Part shown: piece by piece, positions 25,142-33,556 of the stretch
How positions within the stretch are numbered: position 1 is the stretch's first letter
How the letters are laid out: every line of letters starts with the position of its first letter
Assembly: GCF_902859765.1 (NCBI RefSeq)
Contig: NZ_CADIJV010000023.1
Span: 1 to 64,000 of the forward strand
Source of the DNA: Achromobacter pulmonis
GTDB lineage: Bacteria > Pseudomonadota > Gammaproteobacteria > Burkholderiales > Burkholderiaceae_B
Reading direction: 5' to 3'
DNA length: 64,000 bases
Made by a program: the position numbers and the translations under genes
Notes under the pieces: model-generated
The model's input: only the letters and a program-made list of their open reading frames with translations
Told to the model about the DNA's origin: nothing
Databases searched by the model: none

Positions 25142-27141
25142 GGGCGGCGGATCACGATCAGGGTGATGTCATCGGATTGTTCCGCGCCGTCGGCGAACGC
25201 CTGCACGTCTTCCAGCAGACGCTTGGCCAGGCTGGCCGCCGGCACGGGAGGGTTGGACAGCACGGCCAGCAGGCGCGGATCGCCATACTGCGCATTGTGC
25301 GGATTGACGGCCTCGGTGATGCCGTCGGTGTAGCCCACCAGCATCTCGCCCGGCGCCAGCACCGTCGACAGGCAGCGGTATTGCAGGTCTTCCTGCACGC
25401 CACAGGCCGGGCCGCTGCGGCCTTCCAGCAGCCGCACCACGCCATCGGCGCCCACGATCGCCGGCGGCAGATGGCCGGCATTGGCCCACTTGAGTTCGCC
25501 CGTGGTCAGGTCGAGCACGCCGACCAGCAGCGTGACGAACATCATGTTGGGGTTGTTCTCGGACAGGCGGTTGTTGATCTTCTGCATGATCAGCGCCGGA
25601 TCGGTCTCGTCCTCGGCGGTGGCGCGGATCAGCGTGCGGGTGACGGCCATGAACAGCGCCGCCGGCACGCCCTTGTCCGACACGTCGCCAATGGCCAGGC
25701 ACAACCGGCCGTCGGGCAGGGTGAAGTAGTCGTACAGATCGCCGCCGACTTCCTTGGCCGGCAGCATCACCGCGTTCAGGTCGACCTGTTCGCGCGTGAG
25801 CGGCGACAGCGGCACCGGCAGCAGGCCGAGCTGGATCGCGCGGGCGATGTTCAGTTCGCTCTCGAAGCGTTCGCGCGCGGTGGTCTCGCGCATCAAGCGG
25901 GCCACGTTCTCGCGCAGCTTGCGGTCCATGAACAGGAACGACGACGCCAGGCGTCCGACCTCGTCCTTGTGCTTGTCCGGCAGCGCGGCGATATGGGCCG
26001 GCACGCTGGCGGCCGCGGTCAGGTCCTGCTCGGGCAACTGGCGGGCATAGTGGGTCAGTGTTTCCAGCGGCCTGACGATGCGCGCCGCCACCAGCCAGGC
26101 ACACACCAGCGCCACCAGCATCATGCCCACGAAGATCAGCGCCTGCCGGTTCAGCAGTTCGCGCGCCGGCGCCGTCAGGTCGCTTTCGGGCACGGCCGCC
26201 ACCACGGTCCAGCCCAACGGCGCGAAGCGCGCGCTGTCGATCCGCCAGGTGCCGTTGCCGCCATCGAACCGCAGGCTTTGCAGCTTGCCATTGGCGTCCT
26301 GGCGCGCCAGCAGCGTGCGCAGGGGCGTGCCGCCCTGGTCGCGGACCTCCATCAGACCGGCGCGGGCCTCGGGCGGGGGCACGATCATGCGGCCGTCGTC
26401 GGCCACAATGAAGATGAAGCCGGACTGTGCCAGGGTCAGCTTCGTCAGCGTGTCGCGCACCGAGTTTTCCAACTGGGTGCGGCGGTTGTCGACCTGCTCG
26501 ATGACATCCTGGGCGCTGTCGGAAATGGCGAATACCCAGTTCCAGGGACGGAAATAGCCGAAATAGGCATAGCGCGTTTCGCCGTCGCCGCGCTGGGCCG
26601 ACGGCGGCCAGCGATAGATGGCGAAGCCATAGCCCGAGGTACGGCTTTCCTCGAGCAACGCTTGCGCCAGCGGCCGGTTCTTGAAGTCGGACAGCGTCGA
26701 CAGATCGCGGTCGATCATGTCGGGGTCGCCGCTGGCCAGCACCCGGAAATCGGCATCGTAGACAAAGGCGTAGCGCCGGTCGTTGAGCTTGAGGCGGTTG
26801 ATCCAGGCGCGCGCCATGCCCTTGGCCGCGCCCGGCGTCACCAGGCCGCGGTCGGCCAGGTCGGCGTAGGTGCCGAGCGCCGCCGCGACCACCGTGCCGC
26901 TTTGCATCAGCTGGCGCCGGCCGCTGCGCACGGTGGAGATCTTGTCCGCCAGCAGCGCGCCCCAGCGGGCCTCGGCATCGCGCAGCACCAGTTCCATCAC
27001 GTTGCTGACGGCATGGCGTTCGCTGTTCATCACCGTGCGCGTGACGTTGCGCTGCGAGGTCAGCATCACGAATGCCGCCACCGCCAGAAGCAGCGCTACG
27101 ACCAGTAGAAAAATCTTGCTACGGAGCGAGCGCAACGACAT
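25138..27141 (-). CDS. btrU: Sensor PP2C phosphatase BtrU (Cache-HAMP-SpoIIE)
   Basis: 667 residues. N-terminal membrane helix (about 9-29), a periplasmic Cache-type sensor (to about 320, with RRYAFVYDADFRVLASGDPD and WVFAISDSAQDV), a second helix (about 330-350, LIFVGMMLVALVCAWLVAAR), a HAMP domain, and a C-terminal SpoIIE/PP2C phosphatase. Metal ligands appear intact: GGDLYD, IGDVSDKG and the terminal SDDIT. In Bordetella BtrU dephosphorylates the antagonist BtrV, counteracting kinase BtrW, and this switch controls T3SS secretion. The frame is open upstream of 27141, but the ATG there begins right at the membrane anchor. Confidence 0.9.
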   Translation of the reverse strand: MSLRSLRSKIFLLVVALLLAVAAFVMLTSQRNVTRTVMNSERHAVSNVMELVLRDAEARWGALLADKISTVRSGRRQLMQSGTVVAAALGTYADLADRGLVTPGAAKGMARAWINRLKLNDRRYAFVYDADFRVLASGDPDMIDRDLSTLSDFKNRPLAQALLEESRTSGYGFAIYRWPPSAQRGDGETRYAYFGYFRPWNWVFAISDSAQDVIEQVDNRRTQLENSVRDTLTKLTLAQSGFIFIVADDGRMIVPPPEARAGLMEVRDQGGTPLRTLLARQDANGKLQSLRFDGGNGTWRIDSARFAPLGWTVVAAVPESDLTAPARELLNRQALIFVGMMLVALVCAWLVAARIVRPLETLTHYARQLPEQDLTAAASVPAHIAALPDKHKDEVGRLASSFLFMDRKLRENVARLMRETTARERFESELNIARAIQLGLLPVPLSPLTREQVDLNAVMLPAKEVGGDLYDYFTLPDGRLCLAIGDVSDKGVPAALFMAVTRTLIRATAEDETDPALIMQKINNRLSENNPNMMFVTLLVGVLDLTTGELKWANAGHLPPAIVGADGVVRLLEGRSGPACGVQEDLQYRCLSTVLAPGEMLVGYTDGITEAVNPHNAQYGDPRLLAVLSNPPVPAASLAKRLLEDVQAFADGAEQSDDITLIVIRRP

Positions 27142-27182
27142 GGGGGCAAGGGGAGGCGGATGAGGTGAAGGCGTGAAATAAG

Positions 27183-27231
27183 ATGCAATTTGCATTAATT
27201 GTAAATACCATTGGTGCCCGTGTGTAAATAC
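27183..27231. promoter_or_regulatory. AT-rich divergent control region between btrU and the sensor-MFS gene
   Basis: A 109-base intergenic stretch, clearly AT-rich. It holds the palindrome ATGCAA-T-TTGCAT (27183-27195) and two direct copies of GTAAATAC (27201-27208 and 27224-27231) with starts 23 bases apart, about two helical turns. This is the pattern of a site for a dimeric activator or repressor serving both directions. The regulator is unknown; BvgA is one candidate by analogy. Confidence 0.5.
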
Positions 27232-27250
27232 TTTGCGACGGCGTGGCCTC

Positions 27251-29719
27251 ATGCGTAGCGAACCAATACAAATAGTGCTCGATGGGTTGCGTCGCCGCCC
27301 GGTCCTGGAAGTCACGCTGGCCTGTCTGGCCGTGCTGCTGCTGGCGCAGGCGCTGATCGGCGCGCTCAGCCTGTCGGCCCTGAACCGCCTGGTGGTCGAC
27401 ACCACCGCCGATCGCGTCGAAGTGGTGGCGCGGCGCGTGGCCGGCAATATCGAGAATGGCCTGCGCCTGGGCAAGCCGCTGGAACAGTATTTCGGCCTGC
27501 GCGACACCTTGCGCGATGGCCTGGCCGGTTCGCGCGGGGTGCAAGGCGCCGCGGTGCTGCTGGCCGATGGCCAGGCGCTGGCGACGCAGGGCGAGTTGCC
27601 CGAGGACGCGGCACACCTGGCGCGCACCCTGGACGCGGGGCGCGCGACCGCCGCCGGCGTGGCGCGGCGCGGTTCCGGCGCCCTGGTCGCGGTGGCCGGC
27701 GATCGCGTGACCGTCGCCGTGCCGCTGAGCGCCGCGGGCGGCAAGGCGCTGGGGGCCGTGGTGCTGTCGGCCAGCCAGGACGGCGAGGCCAGCCGCCGCT
27801 TGCTCCTCGACAACCTGCAGGTGCTGCTGGCCGTTACCGCGCTGGTGGGGCTGGGTCTGGCCGCCGTCTTCAAATACATCGTGCCGCTGACCTCGCTGGC
27901 CGCTGGCGGCCGAGCGCGTTTCGTCGTGCCGCTGCTGGCTCTGATGCTGGCGCAGGGCGTGTATGCCGCCTACACCATCTCCACTTTCCGCAGCGGCTGG
28001 CTCGAGGTTACGCGCAACAACGTCGGCCTGCTGGCCGAAGGCCTGCAGCGCGACCTGAACCGGGTGCTTGGCTACGGTCTGGAAGTGGACCGGCTGCGCG
28101 GCGTCGAGGCGCCGTTCACGCGCCTGGCCGCGACGTTTCCGGCGGTGGCGCAGATCGAACTGACCGATCGCGACGGCCGCGTCCTGTATGGCGCCGACGC
28201 GCGCGGCGCGATCGACGTGGCGGGTCTGCCGCCGGTCCGCCCGCAGGCCGACGACCTGACGCTGGTGCTGCCGGTGGGCGCGGCGCTGGCCGATCCGAAG
28301 GCGCATGGCGATCTGGTGTTGCGCCTGTCCGGCGACGTCATCGCCGCCGGCGTGCGCAGCCGCGCGCTGGACGCCGTGACGGTTGTGGCGGTGGCGTTGG
28401 TGGCCGCGATCGAAATGTTGCTGCTGCTGGCGTTGTTGATGAACCGCGCCTTTGCCGCGCGCGCCACGTTGCCGGACGGCAGCCGCGTCGGCCCGGACGA
28501 TGAGTCCGAGGTGGGCCGTATCGCGCGGCCGGTGATGTTCGGCTTCCTGTTCGCCTGGGCGCTGCCGCTGGGCTTCCTGCCGCTCTATGCGCGCAGCCTG
28601 CCCGCGGGCGGGCTGGACCTGCCGGCCAATCTGTTGCTGGCCCTGCCGATCTCGGTGGAGATGGGCTGCGGGCTGCTGACCTCGCTGCTGGCCGGCCGCC
28701 TCACTGACCGCAAGGGCTGGCAGGTGCCGGTGCTGGCCGGCCTGGGCGTATCCGCCGCCGGCATGCTGGCGTGCGCCGCGGCCGCCAATCTGTGGATGTT
28801 CAGCGCCGCGCGCGGCCTGGTGGGATTGGGCTACGGCCTGACCTGGATGGGCCTGCAAGGCTTTATCGTGACGCGCAGTCCGCCGCTGTACCGCGGCCGC
28901 AACATGACCGGCGTGATCGCCGGCCTGTTCGCCGGGCACCTGTCGGGCGCGGCGGTGGGCGCCATGTTGATGGAGCAGGTGGGCTTTCGCGCGGTGTTCG
29001 CGGTCGGCGCCGTGATGCTGGTCATGCCGCTGGCCGGCGTGCTCATCCTGATGCGCCCCTACATGGAGCGCGGCCGCAAGTCGGCCACGCAGGCCGCGGT
29101 CCGCGCCCACGCGCATCTCTCGCAGACGCTCAAGCTGTTGTTCACGCGCGATTTCGGCCTGTTGCTGCTGGGCAGCGTGATTCCATTCTCGATCGCGCAG
29201 GTCGGGCTGCTGTCGTTTGCCCTGCCGCTGTACCTGGAGGCCGAAGGCGTGGCGGCTTCCAGCATTGGCCGCGTGCTGATGATCTACGGCCTGTGTGTCA
29301 TCTACGTCGGACCATTGATGGGCCGCGTGGTGGACCGCAGCAGCATCAAGAAAAGCTGGATCGTGTTGGGCGGCCTGGTGGGCAGCCTCGGCATGCTGGG
29401 CCTGTACTTCAACAGCGGCCTGCTGGCCGCCGCCGCCGCGGTGCTGTTGCTGGCGCTGGCCAGTTGCTTTGCCGGCGCTTCGCAATCGCCCTACATGCTG
29501 GCCTTGCCCCAGGTGCAGCGCTACGGCGCGGCCGGCGCCACCAGCGTCATGCGCGCCGCCGACAAGCTTGGCCAGATGGCCGGGCCGCTGGTGGTCGGCG
29601 CGATGTTCGGCGCCGCCGGCATGGGCGCGGGGCTGGCCGCGACCGGTGTGATCTATCTGGCCGCCACCGTGCTGTTCCTGTTGTTCGCGCCGGCCCGGCC
29701 GCGCCAGGACACGGCCTGA
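27251..29719 (+). CDS. Fusion of two periplasmic sensor-like modules with an MFS transporter
   Basis: 822 residues. Membrane helix at about 20-42, an extracytoplasmic module of about 140 residues (SALNRLVVDTTADRVEVVAR), helix about 190-210, another helix about 220-242, a second extracytoplasmic module (ARNNVGLLAEGLQRDLNRVL-like, to about 365), helix about 372-392, then a full 12-helix MFS transporter from about 425 to the end (GRLTDRKGWQVPVLAGLGVS carries the loop 2-3 motif). Normal MFS proteins are about 400 residues. The sensor-like half suggests a transporter-receptor. It lies between btrU and btrW/btrV, divergent from btrU, so a role in T3SS signalling is an inference from position. Confidence 0.82.
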   Translation: MRSEPIQIVLDGLRRRPVLEVTLACLAVLLLAQALIGALSLSALNRLVVDTTADRVEVVARRVAGNIENGLRLGKPLEQYFGLRDTLRDGLAGSRGVQGAAVLLADGQALATQGELPEDAAHLARTLDAGRATAAGVARRGSGALVAVAGDRVTVAVPLSAAGGKALGAVVLSASQDGEASRRLLLDNLQVLLAVTALVGLGLAAVFKYIVPLTSLAAGGRARFVVPLLALMLAQGVYAAYTISTFRSGWLEVTRNNVGLLAEGLQRDLNRVLGYGLEVDRLRGVEAPFTRLAATFPAVAQIELTDRDGRVLYGADARGAIDVAGLPPVRPQADDLTLVLPVGAALADPKAHGDLVLRLSGDVIAAGVRSRALDAVTVVAVALVAAIEMLLLLALLMNRAFAARATLPDGSRVGPDDESEVGRIARPVMFGFLFAWALPLGFLPLYARSLPAGGLDLPANLLLALPISVEMGCGLLTSLLAGRLTDRKGWQVPVLAGLGVSAAGMLACAAAANLWMFSAARGLVGLGYGLTWMGLQGFIVTRSPPLYRGRNMTGVIAGLFAGHLSGAAVGAMLMEQVGFRAVFAVGAVMLVMPLAGVLILMRPYMERGRKSATQAAVRAHAHLSQTLKLLFTRDFGLLLLGSVIPFSIAQVGLLSFALPLYLEAEGVAASSIGRVLMIYGLCVIYVGPLMGRVVDRSSIKKSWIVLGGLVGSLGMLGLYFNSGLLAAAAAVLLLALASCFAGASQSPYMLALPQVQRYGAAGATSVMRAADKLGQMAGPLVVGAMFGAAGMGAGLAATGVIYLAATVLFLLFAPARPRQDTA

Positions 29720-29785
29720 ACCTGCGGCCCCGGCGCGCGCCGCCGCGGCGGTTCGACGGTCGCTGCGGTGCCGGGGCGCTGCCAT

Positions 29786-30928
29786 TCAACGCGCGCCGGC
29801 CAGTGCCACCGGCACGCGCGCACTCAGTCCCGTGAGCAATTGCGCGGCAATGGTGCCCGCCGCCAGCGCCACTTCCTCGACCGGCAGGCCATCGGCGCCC
29901 CATAACGTCACGGGCGCGCCGATCGCGGCCTGGGGCACGGGACCGAGATCCACCGCCATCATGTCCATCGACACGCGTCCCAGCAGGCGCGTGCGCGCGC
30001 CGGCCACCACCACCGGCGTGCCGGTGGGCGCATGGCGCGGATAGCCATCGGCATAGCCGCAGGTGACGATGCCCACGTCCATTGCCGTGGGCGCGATGAA
30101 GGCGGCGCTGTAGCCGACCCCGGCACCCGCCCGCACGCGCTGGATGCCCACGACCTGCGAGTGCAGGGACATGGCCGGCAGCAGACCGAGCCCGGCCGCG
30201 CTGCATTCGGCGAAGGGGCTGGCGCCGTACAGCGCCAGGCCCGGGCGGACCCATTGGGTGGCGGCGGCCCGCGCGGCATGGCCCAGCATCGCCGCGGAAT
30301 TGCTGGTGGAGACCGGGCCGGGCAGGCCCGCGATCACGTCGCGAAAGCGCGCGTCGGCCTGCGCCACGCCGTCGGCTTCATCGGCGCGCGCATAGTGGTT
30401 CAGGTGGCCGACTTCGCTGATCAGTCCGCGTCCGGACAGCTCGCGCGCCAGCGCGAATGCGGCGCGGTAGTCATCGGCGCAGAAACCGGTGTGGTGGATG
30501 TCGCCGGCAAAGCGCAGCCAGACCGCCGGCCGCTCGGCGGCGGGCGCCTGCGCCAGCCACTGCAATTGCGCGGCGTGCGTGATCACCAGGTGCAGGTGCG
30601 GCGAGTCCAGCAAGAGCGTGTCGGCTTGCGAGTACAGCCCGCCATAGACCAGTATCGGGCCGTCCCAGCCCAGCCGGCGGCAGGCGCGCGCTTCATCCAG
30701 GTGCAGCACCGCCAGGCCGTCAGCCTCACGCAGCGCGGGCAGCACGCGCGCCAGGCCATGGCCGTAGGCATCGGCCTTGACAGTGGCCCACAGCCGCGGC
30801 GCGCCCGCGGCGGGCAGGGCGGCGCGCAAGCGCGCCAGGTTATGGGCCACGGCGCCCGCGTCGACGCGGGCATACAGGGGGCGGGCAAGCAATCCTTCTG
30901 GACGATAGGGAGCGTTCACGGGCGGCAT
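29786..30928 (-). CDS. alr: Alanine racemase
   Basis: PLP enzyme that converts L-alanine to D-alanine for peptidoglycan. 380 residues from the ATG at 30928 (a TTG at 30949 would add seven). The PLP lysine is K51 in ATVKADAYGHG; the second catalytic base region is around VGYSAAFIAPTAMDVGIVTCGYADGYPR, and SMDMMAVDL is the usual C-terminal-domain motif. It sits downstream of btrW on the same strand and converges with the sensor-MFS gene, apparently a housekeeping gene within the regulatory block. Confidence 0.93.
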   Translation of the reverse strand: MPPVNAPYRPEGLLARPLYARVDAGAVAHNLARLRAALPAAGAPRLWATVKADAYGHGLARVLPALREADGLAVLHLDEARACRRLGWDGPILVYGGLYSQADTLLLDSPHLHLVITHAAQLQWLAQAPAAERPAVWLRFAGDIHHTGFCADDYRAAFALARELSGRGLISEVGHLNHYARADEADGVAQADARFRDVIAGLPGPVSTSNSAAMLGHAARAAATQWVRPGLALYGASPFAECSAAGLGLLPAMSLHSQVVGIQRVRAGAGVGYSAAFIAPTAMDVGIVTCGYADGYPRHAPTGTPVVVAGARTRLLGRVSMDMMAVDLGPVPQAAIGAPVTLWGADGLPVEEVALAAGTIAAQLLTGLSARVPVALAGAR

Positions 30929-31059
30929 CTGGACGTGGGCTGCGCGCAACCGGCGCGCAGTCTATGCATGAGTGACAGATGACCGGCTCTGGTTCGGTAC
31001 TTTCTGTCTATGTGTTGCTCAAACTCGATAGCGCGTCTTGATATGGCGCGCCGGTGAAG

Positions 31060-31491
31060 TCATGCGGCGCGCATCACCAGCGTCAGGTGGTTCTCGTTGC
31101 CGGCGCGCGCGTAGCGCAGGTCATGCAGATAGTGCTGCATCAGCCGCACGCCGTGGCCGCCGATTTCGGCATCATCGAGCGAGGCGGCCAATGGGGGAGG
31201 CGGGGTCAGGGTGGGATCGTACGGCCGGCCATTGTCGAGGATCTCCAGCGAGATCCACTCGGCGTCCTGGCGGCAGGCCAGGTGGACGCGGGCCGGTTCG
31301 GGGGCCTGCAGGGGATCGTCGAAGGCGTATGAAACGATGTTCGTCAGCGCTTCGTCCAGGCTCAAGGACAGACCGAAACTCAGCTTGGGCGACCAGGCCT
31401 CGCGCTCGGCGATGGCTTCAAGCCATTCAATGGCGCAAGCGACGGCGCGGGAGTCGGGGACGAGGTCAAGCGTATCGGACTGAGGGGGCAT
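31060..31491 (-). CDS. btrW: Partner-switch serine kinase BtrW (anti-sigma type)
   Basis: 143 residues, GHKL ATPase of the SpoIIAB/RsbW type. N-box LSLDEALTNIVSYAF, G1-like EILDNGRPYDP and G2-like GGHGVRLMQHY are intact. In Bordetella BtrW phosphorylates BtrV and opposes BtrU. AAGGCG precedes the ATG at 31491. It is divergent from btrV with a 197-base spacer, whereas kinase and antagonist are often co-transcribed. The next gene downstream is alr. Confidence 0.9.
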   Translation of the reverse strand: MPPQSDTLDLVPDSRAVACAIEWLEAIAEREAWSPKLSFGLSLSLDEALTNIVSYAFDDPLQAPEPARVHLACRQDAEWISLEILDNGRPYDPTLTPPPPLAASLDDAEIGGHGVRLMQHYLHDLRYARAGNENHLTLVMRAA

Positions 31492-31688
31492 GGTCGCCTT
31501 GCGTTCAGGGGTACACGTGCAGGTGGAAGTATGCCCGATTGCGGCCGGCTGGCGTATGGGGGGCGCGCATCGTGCTTGTCCTGGCACAATTTCGCGCTTG
31601 GCCGCGCGGGCGCCTCGCGTATCATCTCGGCATTGCGCCGCGGCCGAATTGCAGGGATCGGGGCGCTGGTCAATTTCCGGGAACCACT

Positions 31689-32024
31689 ATGAATCTCGCA
31701 GTCGAGAAAGTCGGGGAAGTGCTGGTTGTCGCGCCCGAAGGTCAGATCAACAGCGGCAACGCCGCGGGCATCGAGGCGGACTTGCTGTCGCACGTGGAAA
31801 AGGGCGAGCGCCGCTTTGTCCTCGACATGTCGAACCTGAACTACATTTCCAGCGCCGGCCTGCGCGTGGTGCTGGTATTGGCCAAGCGGCTCAAGCAGGC
31901 CTCGGGCGCGCTCGCGCTCTGCGCCATGCAGCCGCATGTGCGCGAGGTATTCGATATCAGCGGATTCCTGGCCATCCTCACGGTGGTCGACACGCGCCAG
32001 GAAGCGGTCGCCAAGGTCGGCTGA
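31689..32024 (+). CDS. btrV: STAS-domain antagonist BtrV
   Basis: 111 residues, a single STAS domain of the anti-sigma-factor-antagonist type. The phosphorylated serine is in NLNYISSAGLRV (Ser54/Ser55). It is the substrate shared by kinase BtrW and phosphatase BtrU. GGGAA is well placed before the ATG. The spacer upstream (31492-31688) contains both btrW and btrV promoters but no motif I can name with confidence. Confidence 0.92.
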   Translation: MNLAVEKVGEVLVVAPEGQINSGNAAGIEADLLSHVEKGERRFVLDMSNLNYISSAGLRVVLVLAKRLKQASGALALCAMQPHVREVFDISGFLAILTVVDTRQEAVAKVG

Positions 32025-32063
32025 GACGCCGCGCGCAGCCTGCCGGCGCGCGCGGCCCGCGCG

Positions 32064-32282
32064 TCAGCGCTTGCGGTTTTCGTGCGAGGTATCCAGCACG
32101 TCATCCTCGGGTGTAATGACCCCGGGATCGCCGGGCGGCTCGATGGCGCGGCCTTGCCGCGGCATGCCCGCCACCGTGGGACTCTGGTCGGGCATCGGCA
32201 GGATTTCGGTGCCCTTGCGCGGATCGACGGCCGGCGTCGGCGGGGGTGCGGCGCGGGAGGAATCGCTGGCGGTTTTCAGCAT
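32064..32282 (-). CDS. Small proline-rich hypothetical protein
   Basis: 72 residues, hydrophilic and rich in Pro, Asp and Ser, with no hydrophobic segment or recognised domain; probably disordered (PPGDPGVITPEDDVLDTSHE). CGGAG lies 10 bases before the ATG at 32282, which supports translation. Convergent with btrV. I do not recognise the family. Confidence 0.55.
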   Translation of the reverse strand: MLKTASDSSRAAPPPTPAVDPRKGTEILPMPDQSPTVAGMPRQGRAIEPPGDPGVITPEDDVLDTSHENRKR

Positions 32283-32438
32283 GATGAAGTCTCCGGTTGC
32301 GGGCGTCCCGGGATGGCGACGCGCCAGGGATCTCTCCTCATCTTAGGGCCGCGGGCGGCGCGCCGCGCGGATTGCGCTGTCACGTTTGCAAGGGGCTGTT
32401 GCAGCACCCGGGCCGCCTTTGCCGCCGGCCCCGGCCCT

Positions 32439-32444
32439 TATAAT
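32439..32444 (+). promoter_or_regulatory. Possible -10 element ahead of the nrtR-type gene
   Basis: TATAAT, about 95 bases upstream of the TTG start at 32540, in an otherwise very GC-rich 257-base spacer (32283-32539). No good -35 at standard distance (weak TTTGCC at 32418), so this is tentative. The rest of the spacer shows no other recognisable element. Confidence 0.35.
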
Positions 32445-32539
32445 GCCGAGCGCGTGTCCCCGTCGCGCCAGCGCCACTGCCGGGGGCGGCGCGACACCGC
32501 GCGACCGCGCCCGGCCTTCTTCATTTCCAGCTGCCTACC

Positions 32540-33472
32540 TTGACCGAATCCGTCGAACGCTCCTTGCATGCCGAACTCGTCGCCGTCCTGGTCGCCGTCA
32601 CCCATGGCGAGCCGCGCGTGCTGACGACCGAAGACGCGCGGGCGCTGCCGGCCGGGCCGTTCGAACTGTCCCACCGTTCGCTGCAGGCCGGCCTGCGCGC
32701 CTGGGTCGAGGCGCAGACCCATCATCCGCTGGGTTATGTCGAGCAGCTCTACACCTTTGCCGACGGCGACCGCTCCGACGAGTCGGGCGCGCGCGTCATG
32801 TCGGTCAGCTATCTCGGCCTCACGCGCGAGGCTGGCGAGACCGGCGTGGCGCAAGTCGGCTGGCAGGACTGGTACCGCTATTTCCCCTGGGAAGACCGGC
32901 GCGCGGACACGGCGCTGGTCGACGATCTGATCGTGCCGCGCTTGCGGGCCTGGTGCGACGATACCGCCGACGCCGCGCTGCGCAAGCGCCGCCAACAGCG
33001 TGTCGCCATCACCTTCGGGCTCGACGGCGCGGCCTGGAACGAAGACATGGTGCTGCAGCGCTATGAATTGCTGTTCGAGGCCGGCCTGGTGCCCGAGGCG
33101 GCGCGGCGGCAACCGGGCGCGGCGGCCGCGCTGGTGCCGGGCGAGCCGATGCGCCACGATCATCGCCGCATCCTGGCCACCGGCATCGCGCGGCTGCGCG
33201 CCAAGATCAAGTACCGGCCGGTCGTGTTCGAACTGATGCCGGCGCAATTCACCCTGCTGCAACTGCAACAGGCGGTCGAAGCCCTGGCCGGGCGCGGCCT
33301 GCACAAGCAGAACTTCCGCCGTCTGATCGAGCAGCAGGCGCTGGTGGAAGAGACCGGCGACATGGCGACCGGCACGGCGGGCCGGCCTGCCAAGCTGTTC
33401 CGCTTCCGCCGCGACGTATTGCTCGAGCGCGCCATCGCCGGCAGCAAGCTGCCCTTGTCGCGCAGCCTGTGA
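32540..33472 (+). CDS. nrtR: NrtR-type transcriptional regulator (Nudix-like plus winged helix)
   Basis: 310 residues from a TTG start (no ATG is available upstream in frame). The N-terminal about 150 residues have the Nudix-like fold pattern (LVAVLVAVTHGEPRVLTTED, GYVEQLYTFADGDR, VMSVSYLGL) without a catalytic Nudix box, and the C-terminal part is a winged helix (FTLLQLQQAVEALAGRGLHK, NFRRLIEQQALVEETG). NrtR proteins sense ADP-ribose and repress NAD biosynthesis genes. nadC follows directly on the same strand, matching that role. Length is longer than minimal NrtR. Confidence 0.8.
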   Translation: MTESVERSLHAELVAVLVAVTHGEPRVLTTEDARALPAGPFELSHRSLQAGLRAWVEAQTHHPLGYVEQLYTFADGDRSDESGARVMSVSYLGLTREAGETGVAQVGWQDWYRYFPWEDRRADTALVDDLIVPRLRAWCDDTADAALRKRRQQRVAITFGLDGAAWNEDMVLQRYELLFEAGLVPEAARRQPGAAAALVPGEPMRHDHRRILATGIARLRAKIKYRPVVFELMPAQFTLLQLQQAVEALAGRGLHKQNFRRLIEQQALVEETGDMATGTAGRPAKLFRFRRDVLLERAIAGSKLPLSRSL

Positions 33473-33475
33473 CGC

Positions 33476-33505
33476 TTGACAAGCGCATATACTCATCTCT
33501 AGCAT
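33476..33505 (+). promoter_or_regulatory. nadC: Predicted nadC promoter with possible NrtR operator
   Basis: TTGACA (33476-33481), 18 bases, TAGCAT (33500-33505), about 50 bases upstream of the nadC ATG. The imperfect inverted repeat ACTCAT-N7-ATAAGT (33491-33509) overlaps the -10 and is a candidate operator. A short CTCA-AAA-TGAG repeat spans the start codon. Confidence 0.55.
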
Positions 33506-33556
33506 AAGTGCCTGCGCATCGTGTGCGCGCCTTTTTTTAACCACAAAATACTCAAA

